Below are positions 1 through 13,800 of a stretch of DNA of 64,000 nucleotides, piece after piece. The stretch is from Hippopus hippopus (lineage: Eukaryota; Mollusca; Bivalvia; Cardiida; Cardiidae). The stretch covers positions 12,153,194 through 12,217,193 of the forward strand of contig OX328102.1 in NCBI GenBank assembly GCA_946811185.2, in the 5' to 3' direction. The number at the start of each line of letters is the position of its first letter. Within the stretch, counting starts at the first letter, position 1. The notes beneath the pieces were generated by a model. That model was not told where the DNA came from. It saw only the letters and a program-made list of their open reading frames with translations, and ran no database searches. A program made the position numbers and the translations under genes.

Positions 1-29
1 AGGAAAACAAGTGAGTCATCTGAAAGGAT

Positions 30-254
30 TTAACCCTTTATCACACAACAAAGTTTTAGACTAGTCCAAATTGAAAGCATTTACAGATGACAAAAAAAAA
101 GTCAAAAATTTAAATTTTCTTTCGGAAGGGTAGAAAACATTGTGAGAAAAGGAGAAAATGCTGGTTCCCAGCATTTTCTCCTTTTCCCACAATGTTTTCA
201 AAGGCTTTCTCCCTTAGGGTGGTTAAAAGTTTGGATTCTGTGGTAAAGGTTTAA
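30..254. repeat. M1 MITE (reference copy)
   Basis: M1 is the dominant repeat. It starts TTAACCCTTTACCA-like and ends GGTAAAGGGTTAA-like, with a TTAA at each border. At the centre is a near-perfect palindrome built on GGAGAAAATGCTGG / CCAGCATTTTCTCC, flanked by AAACATTGTGG-type arms. The two halves differ enough to orient copies. No coding capacity. TTAA target duplication with CCCTT-type ends points to piggyBac-like mobilisation (inference). Confidence 0.85.
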
Positions 255-480
255 TGCGTCTGCCAAAAGAATAGACCCATGTCAGCCTGTGCAGTCAGAA
301 CTTTTTGCTCTTTCTAAATTTTCTGCATGTCCAAGGACCACTCTACTCCATAATTCAGTTGGTTCTTGGACAAAATAGACTTTATTGATCTATAATTATT
401 TTCAGTGACAAATTGTTTAGTATAATACATCAGAGAGATGCATCAAACCCTCTTCTGCCGGAGCATGGCTTATTTGTTGT
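255..480. repeat. M2 palindromic MITE, left end lost
   Basis: M2 consists of a GAGCCATGCTCT-type terminus, TTAATGCATCTGC, a paired CAGCCTGTGCAGTC core, GACAAAATGGATTTTATGGATC, and the inverted terminus AGAGCATGGCTC. This copy retains the right two thirds and ends GGAGCATGGC. Confidence 0.75.
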
Positions 481-515
481 ACAGGGATGAATCAGGTTTA
501 GCCTGTCTGTCTGCC

Positions 516-828
516 TAGCTCTATAGCTCAGTTGATATTATACAGAGCTTAAAATTAAGGAGTTGCTGTTTTGATTTCCAGCCTGGGTGAATTATTTCTG
601 AGGATCATAGCTAGTCATTGCAATAGGATTCATTTATCTCTCACTTAAAAGTTTTATTGACAATGTGTAATTGTGTATGTGTATGTGGGAATGTAGCCAG
701 TGGCTTGGAATGAATATAGTGCAAAGTACTGCTGAAAGAAACTCCAATAAAGCATTAATAGGTGCACTTGCTACCAAGATATAACTGAAATAATGTTTAG
801 AAACAGAGTTAAACACCAAACAAACAAT
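516..828 (+). repeat. S1 SINE (tRNA-derived), full-length
   Basis: The head resembles a tRNA with a Pol III A box (TAGCTCAGTTG). A shared body contains ATTGCAATAGGATTCAT and CAGTGGCTTGGAA, and the tail is AAACACCAAACAAAC. At least eleven full or partial copies lie in the window, all on the + strand. Confidence 0.75.
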
Positions 829-987
829 TAAGCTGTCTGTCAGGCTGGAGTCATGCATATCAATACGCTCTCCAACTATCCCATCAGTTTTGCTGCCATT
901 GTATTGAAAGTTTGTTTCTAGAAACTCTAGATGTACAAGACATATTGTTTTCTATCTCTGCGGAATCAAAGCACTTGTCAGGGGTAT

Positions 988-1130
988 TGACCTTTTACCA
1001 AAGAATCTACAGTTTTAACAACATTGAATAACAGGGCTTTTAGAAACAATGTGAGAAGAGGAAAAAATACTAGTAACCAGCATTTTCTACTTTTCCCACC
1101 ATATTTTATATTCTTTCAAATACAAATAGT
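988..1130. repeat. M1 MITE, right end truncated
   Basis: The left end and central palindrome are present (ACTAGTAACCAGCATTTT), and the copy decays after the TTTCAAATACAAAT segment. Confidence 0.65.
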
Positions 1131-1205
1131 TTTATTAAACAGTAAATTGTTGTTTGTCAGTGTTCATTGCTGTGTGGATAAGATTGAGATTTGATCAAAG
1201 GAGGT

Positions 1206-1512
1206 GAATTCCAAAGGACTTTATGGACTCTAAAAAACGGGATGACTGGTTTGAATCCCCAGCTTGGCCAGTATCTTTTCAAAGATTGATGTTAGTGATT
1301 GTGACTGGCTTCATTCTTCTCTCACTGCTAATTATTGTTTCAGTGATGGTTATGTAGGAAAGCAGCCATTGGTTTAGCAAGGATATTATGCAAAGCACTG
1401 TTTAAAAGAAACTCCTGGAAAGCATGGATAGTTGTGGTGGTTGCTCGCAATATAACAGAAATAATGTTGAAAAATGTTAAATAAATATCATACAAACAAA
1501 GAAATATACAAA
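1206..1512 (+). repeat. S1 SINE
   Basis: B-box-like GGTTTGAATCCCC, body with GTTATGTAGGAAAGCAGCC, and a long CAAACAAA tail. Confidence 0.7.
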
Positions 1513-1542
1513 CAAACAAATCTACATTTTATGTGAAATAGA

Positions 1543-1612
1543 AAGTGTTCTGTGTAGATCTAAGATCAGACTGTATGTTTTGTACTGTCTGATCTTGATC
1601 TACACTGGCCTC
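1543..1612. repeat. Palindromic core of an M4/M5-type MITE
   Basis: GTGTAGATCTAAGATCAGAC is mirrored by GTCTGATCTTGATCTACACT with a short loop. It lies about 135 bp before a GRIP exon. Confidence 0.6.
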
Positions 1613-1746
1613 AAGGTCAATCAAGAGGTGCTATTGGAATTAATAATATCCTCTGCAAATGCTTTCTATATGTGCAAGTCTTACAACTTTGTCATCTAGT
1701 AAAGAGTTCAGGGTTGAATTTACTTGTTTGTGTTGTTTACTCACAG

Positions 1747-1894
1747 AGGCAGTTCAAAAAGCGACAGGCCCTTTACTGATAGAGATTGATAAGACCCCAG
1801 GAGCTGCATTAGGGATCACCCTGTCACATGCTAGACATAAGGGTAAACACTGTGTGTGTATCGACAATATACGACCCATGAGTATAGCTGACAG
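1747..1894 (+). CDS. GRIP: GRIP exon a: PDZ3, first half
   Basis: The acceptor follows a pyrimidine-rich tract ending TCACAG, and the donor is ACAG|gtaaac. It encodes the beta1-beta3 part of PDZ3 with the carboxylate-binding loop PGAALGI, and ends in ADR with two bases of the Arg codon left over (phase 2). The first codon is split with an exon before the window. Confidence 0.9.
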
Positions 1895-4800
1895 GTAAAC
1901 AGATTTCTTGAATGGCATTCCATTTATTCTGTCCTTCAGTCTGCTTGGCTCTTTGTCTGTCTGTCACTCCCTCCAATTTGTGGTGAAGATACGAGGTATG
2001 TAATATGATGATGCTAGGTTCCAAAGCAGGGCACCCGACCGGGTAGCTCAGTGATTATTGCATATCTGACACATGACCTGGTGGTTGTAGGCTCGATACC
2101 CAGTTGAGGCAAACATTCTTTCTGGCAGTTTTTTTGCCTCTAATCTCTGTTGCATGTTAGAAAAGTAGTCAGTGGCTTGGAAAAAAAGTTCTATCATTAC
2201 TGGTTTGAGAAAGCCTGGAAACACATGTATAGGTGCACTGACCACCATGAAATGACCTAAGTTGTTAAAAAGGCCCCAAACTGCAATACGAAAAACAGCT
2301 TTCAGTTTGGATTAGTCTGAAATTTTCTCCTTTGGGAAATAGTAAAGGGAGATAATTACACAGCCATAGCAAAATTTAAGCACAATTGTACATTAATAGG
2401 AGTGGAGCTTTGCATGTGGGAGACCATATCTTATCCATAGATGGTGCTGATGTTGAACATATGACTGTTGCCGAGGCAACACAGCTATTGAAATCCTCCC
2501 CTGGGGAACATATAAGAATGGAGATTTTACCCGTGAGATTAGTAGAGCAAAAATCATCACGAGATACTATTCTCTTTAATTCAGGTACCTGTATGGATAT
2601 TGCATATTTCACATTGTGTATGTATATTATGTGTTGATTTCCCCATTTTCGAATCAAATCACATGGTTTAAGTTGCTACCATGCATTTATACAATCAATA
2701 CACCTCTTCAGTTATCAGCTTTAAACCCTTTACCAAACAATCAAAAGCTTTTAAGACCCTGGTTAAGAAGGATATGAAAATATTGTGGGAAAAGGAGAAA
2801 ATGCTGGTAACCAGCATTTTCTCCTTTTCTCACAATGTTTTTGACCCCTTTTAAAGAAATTTCCTACCAACAAGCTCACATTTAATTTTGTCATCTGCAA
2901 ATGCTTTAAATTTGGACCTGCCTAAAATTTTGTCATTTGATAATGTGTTATTTTGTAACCATGCATTTTATAAGTCCCCTTCAGTAATCCCCTTTTAATC
3001 CTTTACCACACAATCCCAAGTTTTAATGACTCTGAAGAAGAAGGCTTTTAAAAAACTTTGCTGGAAAAGGAGAAAATGCTGGTAAGCAGCATTTTTTTCT
3101 ATTCCCACAATGATTTTGTAACCGTTCATAGACAGTTTTCATCTTTTGAGGTAGATTTAATTTGCCATCTTCAAATCCTTTGAAATTAGTCAAGTCCAAA
3201 ATTTTGTCAGTTGTTCAAGACTAAAAAGTATTGTTGCAAGTAGATGCTTCTTTTCATAACAATAATTTTCAGATAAAGCCAAACAGAAAAATATATTCTT
3301 CCATTCATATTTTCCTCCTCTGTGCAAATTGTAATGGATCAAACCACTTGAAGTTGAAAAGATTTTAAAAAAATAAATGACAAAAGAAGAGCCATTTTTT
3401 CCTTCATGCTTTTTAGTTTTAGTGTGGAATATTCGTTTTTCTTGTACACTCTTGCTCTCTGTTTTCTTTTTAAATGTTATGTAAACTTGGATCTTGTTAC
3501 ATAACGCACTGGGATCAGAAAATTATACACATATAGAATATGCCATGATTGTTTTTTTTTAAACTAGTCATTCTAAATATCGTGAAAGGAAGGCTTTCCG
3601 GAAGTCAAATGGCTTTTGAAAGACAAGTTAGATAAAGAACACAAACATGATTTTCTATTAATCTTATACCATATTCAACTAAATTGCATATATTGGCTCA
3701 AATACTGTTCATACAAACACACTTTGAAAAGGTGGTTTAATGCTTCTGCACAAAGTATCAACTCAGATCAGCCTGTGCAGTCAGCACAGGCTGACCTGTG
3801 TTGAAGCGTTTTGCTAATAATTGATATTCTGCTTGTCAAAAGACCTTTGTACCTCATTATTCAGTTGGTTGTCAGACAAAATGGATTTCATGGATCCATA
3901 AATATATAATGTCTTGCTTGTTATAATGCATCACTGAGATGCATTAAATCCCCTTTTCCCAGAGAATGGCTCACATTTGTAGCTCACCTGCGCGCAAAGT
4001 GCTCAAGATGAGCTTTTGTGATCGTGTTGTGTCCGGCATGCATCGTTCATCGTCCGTCATCAACTTTTACCTTGTGTACACTCTAGAGGCCACATTTTCA
4101 GTCCAAAAGTCTTGAAAGTTGGTCAGAATGTTTGCCTTGATAATATCTTGGAAGAGTTTGAAAATGGGTCAAGTCTGGTCAAAAACTAGGTCGCTAGGTC
4201 AAATCTTAGAAAAACCTTGTGTACGCCATAGAGGCCACATTTTTAGTCCAAAACTCTTAAAAGCCGGTCAGAATGTTTGTCTTGATAATATCTCAGACGA
4301 GCCTGAAAATGGGTCATGTCGGATTAAAAATTAGGTCACTAGGTCAAATCTTAGAAAAACCTTGTGTACGCTCTAGAGGCCACATTTTTTGGTGCAGTAC
4401 TCATGAAATCTGGTCAGAATGTTTGTCTTGATGATTTCTAGATATAGTTTGAAAATGGGTCAAGTCGGGTCAAAAACTAGGTCACTAGGTCAAATCTTAG
4501 AAAAACCTTGTGTATGCTCTAGAGGCCACATTTTCAGTCCAAAACTCTTGAAAGTTGGTCAGAATCTTTGTCTTGACGATATCTTGTACAAATTTGAAAA
4601 TGGGTCATATTGGGTCAAAAACTAGGTTACAAGGTAAAATCTTAGAAAAACCTTGTGTACGCTCTAGAGGCCACATTTTTTCGTGCAGTACTTATAAAAT
4701 CTGGTCAGAATGTTTGTCTTGATGATGTCTAGATATAGTTTGAAAATGGGTCATAAAATAGATCACTGGGTCAAATCTTAAAAAAACTTTCTGTTAACTG

Positions 4801-7800
4801 TAGAGGCCACATTTTCAGTCAAATACTTGTGAAAGTTGGTCAGAATGTTTGTCATAATGACATCTTGACTGAGTTTGAAAATGGGTCATGTCGGGTCAAA
4901 AACTAGGTCAATAGGTAAAAATCTTTAAAATAGCTTGTGTTGCTCTAGAGTCATCATTTTCTGTCCAATACTTATGAAAATTAGTCAGAATGTTTTTCTT
5001 GATGATCAGTATGATGAAACTGAAAATGGGTAAAATGGGTAAAAAACTAGGTTGCCATTCATATCTTGGAAAAACCTTGTGTACACTTTATAGGCCACAT
5101 TTTCTGTCCAATACTTATGAAGGTGGTCAGAATCTTTGTTTTGATAATATTTACAATGGGAAAATGGGCTATGTTTGGCTAAAAAGGAGGTCACTGAGAG
5201 AAATTCTAGAAAAAGCTTGTGTACAAGCTAGAGGCCAAATTTTCAGTCGAATTATTATGAAAGCTTGGTAGAATGTTTTATCATAATATCCAAAGAGATT
5301 GAAAATGGATCATGTTTGGTCAAAAGACTCAGGTGAGCAATTTCAGGGCCATCATGGCCCTCTTGTTTCATTACAAAGATAACAGAAAGATGTGTAGAGT
5401 GGCCTTTACATTGGAATGTAGATCCTAAACCATCTGGATTTGGACTAAGAAATGGATGATCAATTTCTGCAACTTGACATCTGTATCAGCTTAAAATTTC
5501 CGAGAGAAACTCCTTTTATCTCAGAACAGAGATTTTGATTTTGAAAACAGACTTGCTGATTGTAAACCTCTTTCTTGGAATGATCATGAGACTATATATC
5601 ACAAGTGGAATATTATAGAAAATTGAACAGTTGTTACTCACTCCTGTACCTCTAGATATGGTATAAATTTGAATAATATAATTCCAGAAATGTGTCTCCT
5701 CAAAAGTGTATGTTGTTGGTACTATTTACCTTAATTGTTGGAGTCCCAAGCTTAATATTAGTGGCTTTTGTGAACTGAAGATCGGACTGCACAGAATGTG
5801 GAGGCTGATCTTTCATCCACGCTATCCTGTGCCCTGTTTAGCTCTGTACCAGATTACAAATATAGACTAGTCCAACTTGATAGCATTTGCATACAAAAAA
5901 TTAGATATGTCTTAAATAATGGGATTTATCTTTGAAAGGATAGAAAACATTTTGGAAAAGGAGAAAATGCTGGTGATCAACATTTTCTCTTTTTCCCACA
6001 ATGGTTTTAAGACATTGCATTGCTTGGTAAAGGGTTAATAGATATTGTATCCAAACAGCCCGTCGTAAATGCAGTTTCTATTTTAACCCTTTACCAAACA
6101 ATCCCTGGTTTTCACGACTCTGGGAAGGAAGACTTTGAAAACATTGCGGGAAAAGGAGAAAATGCTGGTAATCAGCATTTTCTCCTTTTGCCATAATGTT
6201 TTCTATCCTTTCAAAGACAGAAATCATCATTTGAGCTACATTTAAATTGTCGACCCCAAATGCTTTGAGTTTGGTCCAGTCCAAAATTTTGTTGTGTGGC
6301 AAAGGGTTAAATACCTACTTGATATGTCCATCTCATTTATTTTGCCAAACTTTTGATTTGCATTAAAGTCTATAATGGGACATTTTAATCTTTTTCTGGG
6401 TAATCCCTGGTTTTAGCAACTGGGAAGAAAGCCTTTCAAAAATATTGTGTGAATGAAAAAACCAAAAATGTGGGCTTTCAGTGTTCTATTCTTTCAAAGA
6501 CAAGTTCCACCATTTGAACCACATTTAATTATATTTGTCAGTATTGCTTTCAATTTGGACCTGTCATAAATTGTGCCATCTGGCTAAGGATTAACTCTTC
6601 ACCAAACAAAAAAATCAAGACTTGTCAAAATTAGAAGTATTGGATTAGTTGAAAATATTGTTGGAAAAGAAGAAAATGCCAGCAGCCTGCAATTTACTTT
6701 TCTCACAATATTTTCAAAAGCTTTCTTCTTCGTGGCTGTTACAGTGCTTGATTGTTTCGTTGAGGGTATATATGGTTTAATCTTACATTATAAACACTTC
6801 TTGTATTTTTTACACTTTGCATGCATCTTTCCTCCCAGGATTCCAGAAGAACATTATACCCTCCATCTCCTCTCCAGTATTAAACACCTCTGCCATGTTA
6901 AATGGCTACTCGTCTTCTACGAAGAGTCAAAGTATCGGTTACATGGGTCGCATGTCCACGGAAATGCTTAGTGCGGGTGGCAGTAAGAGGAGACGTTCGT
7001 TGGCAAAAACTGACAAGAAGATGGCTTCTTCTGGTATCGGTTGCTTTTTCCAATCTGAAACCGTATTCACAACGCCATTCTTAATAGTATTATAATTCTA
7101 TTATTAGGAATTTACAAAATTACAAAGTAACACAATTTCTGGCTGGCTAAACAATTAATGGCTGGCTAAACCAAATTGTTTTGCCAATTAGAAATTGTGT
7201 TACTTTCTAAATTTGGAATAAGACTATAAAGAATGGAACATAGAAGAGTTGGTGAATATGATTCCTGACTGAAGTACATATGCTTCTAGTGATTGATCTG
7301 ATAAAGACACCTTTCATTTTGTTTTCTGAAAATTCGAATTTTTCACTAGTCCACTTATGATAGCTCAGAAAAGTTTCAACAATCAATAGTTTTGGGGGTA
7401 ATATTAGCCATATCTATGTACATAAATATGCTATGACTTAGCTTGGGTACGTTCAAAAGCCCTATAGTTTGAAAGCCCCATGGCCAAAAGTCCCATGCTT
7501 TTAACAGAATTACAAAATGTTATGGGACAAAAGCCCCATGATGTATGATTATGTGTATCTTCTTACTTTTTACTTAACAGAAATAAGTACAAAAGCCCCA
7601 TGATATACAATTATGTGTATCTTCTTACTTTTTTGCCTTTCACTGTATGTTTATGAAAAAGGATAGTAATAAAGTTTTAATTGGCTGATTAAATATTTAG
7701 GATTGAAACATAAATCTTATCCAGGATCACAGAAAACCACTAACAATAAAAAGGTAGATAACAGGTCTTGATTTTCTAGTGTGCAAGTTTATTTATAAAC

Positions 7801-10800
7801 TGTCTTTTAGCTCTGTATGATCTAATAATTTATTTGAAAACATCCTCGTAAAACGGATATACCTGTAATCAATAGAAAATACAGTTCAACCTATTAGCAA
7901 ATGATCCTGTGTGCTCTTTTGAAAACATAAAAGATCAGAAACCACTGCTCATCTTAATGTGTTCACACATATTTCAAATAACTTTCATTTATATCTTAGG
8001 TTATTTAAAATACACGGAAAGGACTAGAATTTATATATCTGCTCATACACCACAATAGTTTCTCTTTTGTTCTAATATAGAAAATCAATCGCTAAAATCA
8101 AACTTAGCTTGCAAATTTGAGGAGATGAGGTAATTGCTCATTATGTATTACTTTATCAAAAACAGATATCATAGGGCTTTTGTCCCATGTGGCAATTCTT
8201 CTAGGGGACTTTTTCCAATGGGGCTTTTGTCCTACACCCGACATAGCTATGACACTTTACATTGTTTGGGTATGATACCAATTATGTAAGAGTGGAGCCT
8301 ATTCTAAAAGTTTAATTTTAGCCAGGTTTTTTCCCTCTTTCAAAAACTTTAAAGCAGAATTTGAATTGGTTAAGGTCAAAAGGTCATTGGAAAGTAACCC
8401 GCTGAAAGCTGTCTTCAGATCAACATGTAGAGGGGAGCTGACTGTAACCTTTTACTAAACCCTTTACCAGTCTCAGGGTGAGGGCTTCTTAAAACACTCT
8501 GGGAAAGGAAGTTTAACACTTTACCGCACAATCCGGAGTTTTGAAGGAGACGGATTAAGAAGGAGACGGATTAAGAAAACATTGTGGGAAAACGAGAAAA
8601 TGCTGGTATCCAGCATTTTCCCCTTTTCCCACAATGTTTTCCACCCTTTCTGAAGCGAATTTCAGTTTTTGTGGCACATTTATTGTGCCGTCTGCAAATG
8701 CCTTCAGTTTGGACAAGTCTTAAATTTTGTCGTTTGGTAAAGAGTTAAAACTGGTAACCAGCTTTTTCTCCTTTTCCCACAATGCTTTCTATCCCTTCAA
8801 AGACATATCCAAACAATTTAGCTACAAAAATTGTCGTCTGCAAATGCTTCCAATTTAGACAAGTTCACAATTTTGTTGTGCAGTAAAACATTTATGAGAA
8901 TGTTGCTTTTGTATGCATGTTGCGTTATTCCTTCTGTCTTTTTTTTTTTTGTCTTTGATCTTGTGCTAGTCTTTCTCTTTGCTATGTGAAAACTGCTTAA
9001 CTCTTCACCAAATGTCAATATTTTAGACTAATCCAAATTGAAAGAATTTGCAGACGACATATTCAGGTGCCAAAAATGATGTATTTTTCTTTGAAAGGCT
9101 AGAACACATTGTGTGAAAAGGAGAAAATGCTGGTTACCAGCATTTTCTCCTTTTCCAACTATGTTTTCAAGAGCTTTGTTCTTCCGGGTTATTAAAACTC
9201 AGATTTGTATGTTAAAAGGGTAAAGGTAAACAAAACACAAAGTGGAAAGGAATGCAGCCATTACAATTTCAGGGCTGTTTTTATTAGAATTTCTCACAAA
9301 ACATTGCAAAATATCACATGAAAGGCCTACTAGCAGGGAAGAGTAAACACGTCAGGAGTCAAAATGCTGATCAATTTAATTCATATTGTATAAAAGTATG
9401 GATATTATTATGAGTCTGATAATATGTTACAGTATAATTTGTCTAACAGCAATCCCTGGCAGAAAAACAAATTATAAAACAAGAATAAAAATGCCAACTT
9501 TTGTTCTTGTTTTAAGATTCATTTCTCCTGCCAGGGACTGGATCTTTAAGAGGCGGTACTGTAAAACATTGTCAGACTCAAATTAATAGCTGTACTTTTA
9601 AATTTTATGATTTAAATTTGTCTGCAATTTGACCCCCCAGATTGTTTACATTTGGCTGCAAGTGTGCCTTTAACCTTTTACCAAACAATCCCAAATTTTA
9701 AAGACCTTGAAATAACAGCATTTGAAAACAGTGTGGGAAAAGGACAAAAATACTGGTATCCAGCATTTTCTCCTTTTCCTTGTTTTTTTTTTTATCCTTT
9801 CATAAATCTCTCAATTTGAGTTTCATGTAATTTGTCATCAGCAAATGCTTTCAATTTGGACGAGCCTAACATTTTGTAGTTTGATAAAGGGTTAACACAC
9901 AAAAAAATGGGGATGGCATAGATCAAGATCAGACTGCACAGTCTAATCTTAGATCTATTTCACCTGCTTCTTTAAGCAAGCCAATAAGATGAAAACCTCT
10001 CTAAGTTAGTGGATTGTACTTTCAGTCATGGGAAAAGCCTTAGTTTATATATTTTGCTCATTTTCATTGAAACTTGGTATGTGTTTTTTATTTCTATATA
10101 TGGCCTGCAACACGAGAAAAGTGGCATTCGGACATTTGCGTAAAGTGTCGTCTTGGATCAGCCTGCACAGTTCACGCAGGCTAATCCAAGACGGCACTAC
10201 GACACGGCACATTTTCACCCTTTTGTAACTCCCAAGTATCCTTATGATCGTTCTACCTCTATATTACCTGTAGTATACGCTAAATGACTATAGCTGTTGA
10301 TATGTCATAAAAAACAAAAATGTATCTGAGCCGTGCTCTGTGAAAAAGGTATTTAATGCATCTGCAGAAAGTATCAACCCAAGTCAGTCTGCCCAGGCTG
10401 ACCTGGATTGGAATGTTTTGCTTTTGGTCAGCTTTTCTGCATATCAAAGGACTAGTCTATCCCCAAATTCATTTGGTTCTTTAACCCTGTACCAAGCAAT
10501 CCCTGGTTTTTATGACCCAGAGGAAGAAGCCTTCTGAAAACATTGTGGGAAAAGGATTTTCTCCTTTTCCCACAATGTTTTCTACTCTTCTAAAGTCAAG
10601 TTTCAATTTTTGAGTCACGTTTATTTTGTCGTCTGCAAATACTTTCAATTTACAAGCCTAAAAATTTTGTCATTTGGTAAAGAGTTAACAAAATAGATTT
10701 TATGGATCCATAATCATGTGATGACTTGCTTGGTATGATGCACCATGGAGATGCATTAAAGCCCCTTTTGGCCCAAATGTATTTTATTATACCACCGCAA

Positions 10801-13800
10801 AACGAATGTTTTCGGGGGGTATACTGGAATCAGCCTGTCTGTCCATTTGTCCGTCCGTCCGTGTGTCCATCCGTGTGTCCGTCTGTGTACAAATAATTGC
10901 CTGTTTCTGTCAAAGCGCTGGCGGGGGTATTAACTCTTTACCAAACGACAAACTTTTAGGCTAGTCTAAAATGAAAGCATTTGCAGACGACAAAATAAAT
11001 GGTACTGAAAAATTAAAACTTGCTGTGGGAAGGGTAGAAAACATTGTGGGAAAAGGAGAAAATGCTGGTTACCAGCATTTTCTTCTTTTCCCACAGTGTT
11101 TTCAAAAGGCTTTTTTCTTAGGGTCGTTAAAGGTCGGGATTGTCTGGTAAAGGGTTAAGTCACATTCAGTGACAGCTCTAGTTTGATCGGTTTTCAGTGT
11201 CTGTTGCGTCCACAGCCAATTCCGTATTTACCTCAAGTAACCAGGTCTGTAGGATGGATACACAAGAAGTGGTTCTGTACGGGGAGAGGTGTGGATTAGG
11301 TTTTATACTAGAATCCACGGTGCCATCTCATTGTGTGCTGGAGGATCCGCCTGTGGTCATGAGGCTTGAACCTAATACTGCAGCTGATAGGTGAATATAG
11401 AGTAATATATGCTTGGCCAAACAATCACAAGCTTGTTCATCTCTGAGATTTAAGGCTTTTAAAAACACTGTCAGAAAAGGGGAAAATGATGATATCTAGG
11501 ACTTATTCTTTATCCAACAATTTTATCTACCCTCCCAAAGACAGTATCATTCATTTGAGACATATCCAGTTTGTCATCTGCAAATATCATCTATTTGTAC
11601 CAGTTTGAAATTTTGTTGGTTTGTAAATACAGCCATTCAGCAGTTCTGAATGTTTCCAAATAACTTTTAATTATTTTATGGTAAAAATACTTTTTATTTG
11701 TCACGTACATGGAAAAATAATTGAGGCATGCCCAGTTAACCCTTTACAATCCCTGGTTTTCACGACCCTGAGGAAGAGGCCTTTTGAAAACATTGTGGGA
11801 AAAGGAGAAAATGCTGGTAACCAGCATTTTCTCCTTTTTCCACAATGTTTTCTACCCTTTCCAAAACAAACTTCAATTTTTGAATCATATTAATTTTGTC
11901 GTCTGCAAATGCTTTCAATTTGGACAAGTCTAAAACTTTGTTGTTTGGTAAAGAGTTAAAGGGGGTTTTATGCATCTGCAAAAAGTGTTGACCCAGTTCA
12001 GCCTGCACAATTTGTGCAGGCTGAACTGGGTCAAAACATTTTGCTTTTGGTCAATTGTCTGCATGTCAAAGGACCATTCTACCTCCAAGTTCAGACGGTT
12101 TTTAGACAAAATGGATTTTATGGATTTTTATGACTTGTCATAAATATTGCATCATGGAGATGTATTAAACCCCCTTTTGCAAGATACTGGCTCATTTGCA
12201 GAACTACTTGTACTTGATAAAACAATAATACTTAGGTACTACAAGACTGGGATTAGCCATAGTTCAGTTGGACAAAAAAAGGCTGTAACATAGGGGTTAC
12301 AGGCTAGCTTAGTCAGTGACGGATCACTGGTTCTTTCTCAAGCTTCCCAAAAACCTTTTCTAGAATTGATGATGTTCTCTGTAACAGGATTCATTCCTCT
12401 TTCACCACAGAACATTGTTTTGACAAAGTTTATCTTGGAAAGCAGCCATTGGCTTTGGGAGAACATTGTGCAAAATACTGGTAAATGAAATTCCACGAAA
12501 GCAGGCTTAGTTGCATTCGGTGCTGCAATTTAACTGAAGTAATCTTAAAAATGTTGTTAAACACTAAAGAATCAAATAAGTAATCCAGGGTCATTTCATA
12601 GAAATCTTGGCTTTGCTGAATATCTTTATAGGGCCTGAATTAATCATTGCAACAGGGTTCGTTTCACAGCTATATCTGAACATGTGTGGAAAATATTGAC
12701 CCTGTACCACACAATCCCAACTTTTAACATTCTGAAAGAAGATGGCTTTTTAAAACACTGAGAAAAGGAGAAAGTTCTGGTTACCAGCATTTTCTCCTAT
12801 TCCCACAAAGTACTCTACCTTTTCCAACACAAATTTCAGACTTAGCTACATTTTATTTATCGTCCGCAAATGCTTTCACTTAGAACCAGTCTAGCATTTT
12901 TGTTGTGTGGTAAACAGTTAAAATGTGAAAACAATAAGTGGCTTTGTGAGAATCTTGTGTATAGTACTGGTAAAAGGCATGCTAGGATCTTGTGTATAGG
13001 TGCACTGACTGCCAAAATATATCTGAAATATTGTTGAAAGTATAGTAATATAATAAAAAAAAAATACATTTACTGAAATTGCTAGGAAAGTACATGTAGA
13101 TGTGAGTTGTGGGTATTTTTATTAAGTAAAGGTAATACTCTGTCTAATTAAATAAGCCTTTACCAAACAGTTCCTTGTGATGGTGTTCTTTTGAAGGAGG
13201 CTCTTGAAAACGTTGTGGAAAAAAGGAGAATTTTCTGCTAACAGCAATGTTTTCCAACCTTTCAAAACCACATCCCATTCAATATGTCGACAGCAGTTGC
13301 TTTTGATATTGGCAAGTCTAAAAAATTTGTCTTTGCCCTATGACAATATTTTAACCTTGTCCAAATTGATAGTACTTACAGATGACAAAATGTAACTAAA
13401 AACATGATACTTGTCTTTCATATAGTGGAAAACATTGTGGGAAATGGAAAATGATGGCTACCGGCATTTCCCACAATTTTTTCAAAATAACTCTTTATCA
13501 GGGTAGTTAAAAGTCAGGATTATGTAGTAAAGGGTGAAAATTCAGTCCTGTTCAAATGTTCGCATTTTGACCCATCAACATTGTTTTCCAGATGTGGAGT
13601 TATCCAAGAAGGTGACCGAATACTGACCATCAATGGTCAAGATGTTTGTGAGAAAACTCTAGAGGAAGTAAACGCTCTGCTGCAGGAACTTTGGCAGAGA
13701 GCCAAACTAGAAGTTGAGTTTGATGTGGCGGATTCGGTCAGTGCTAGTACGGGTACATTTGTTGTCAAGTTACCTCGGAAACCAGGCGGAATTGGGGTTA

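Noticed and set aside
3980..5368. CRISPR-like array (also 14638-15665, 23672-24740)
   Set aside because: Units of 145-165 bp repeat directly without spacers and diverge gradually. These are tandem cores of eukaryotic mobile elements.
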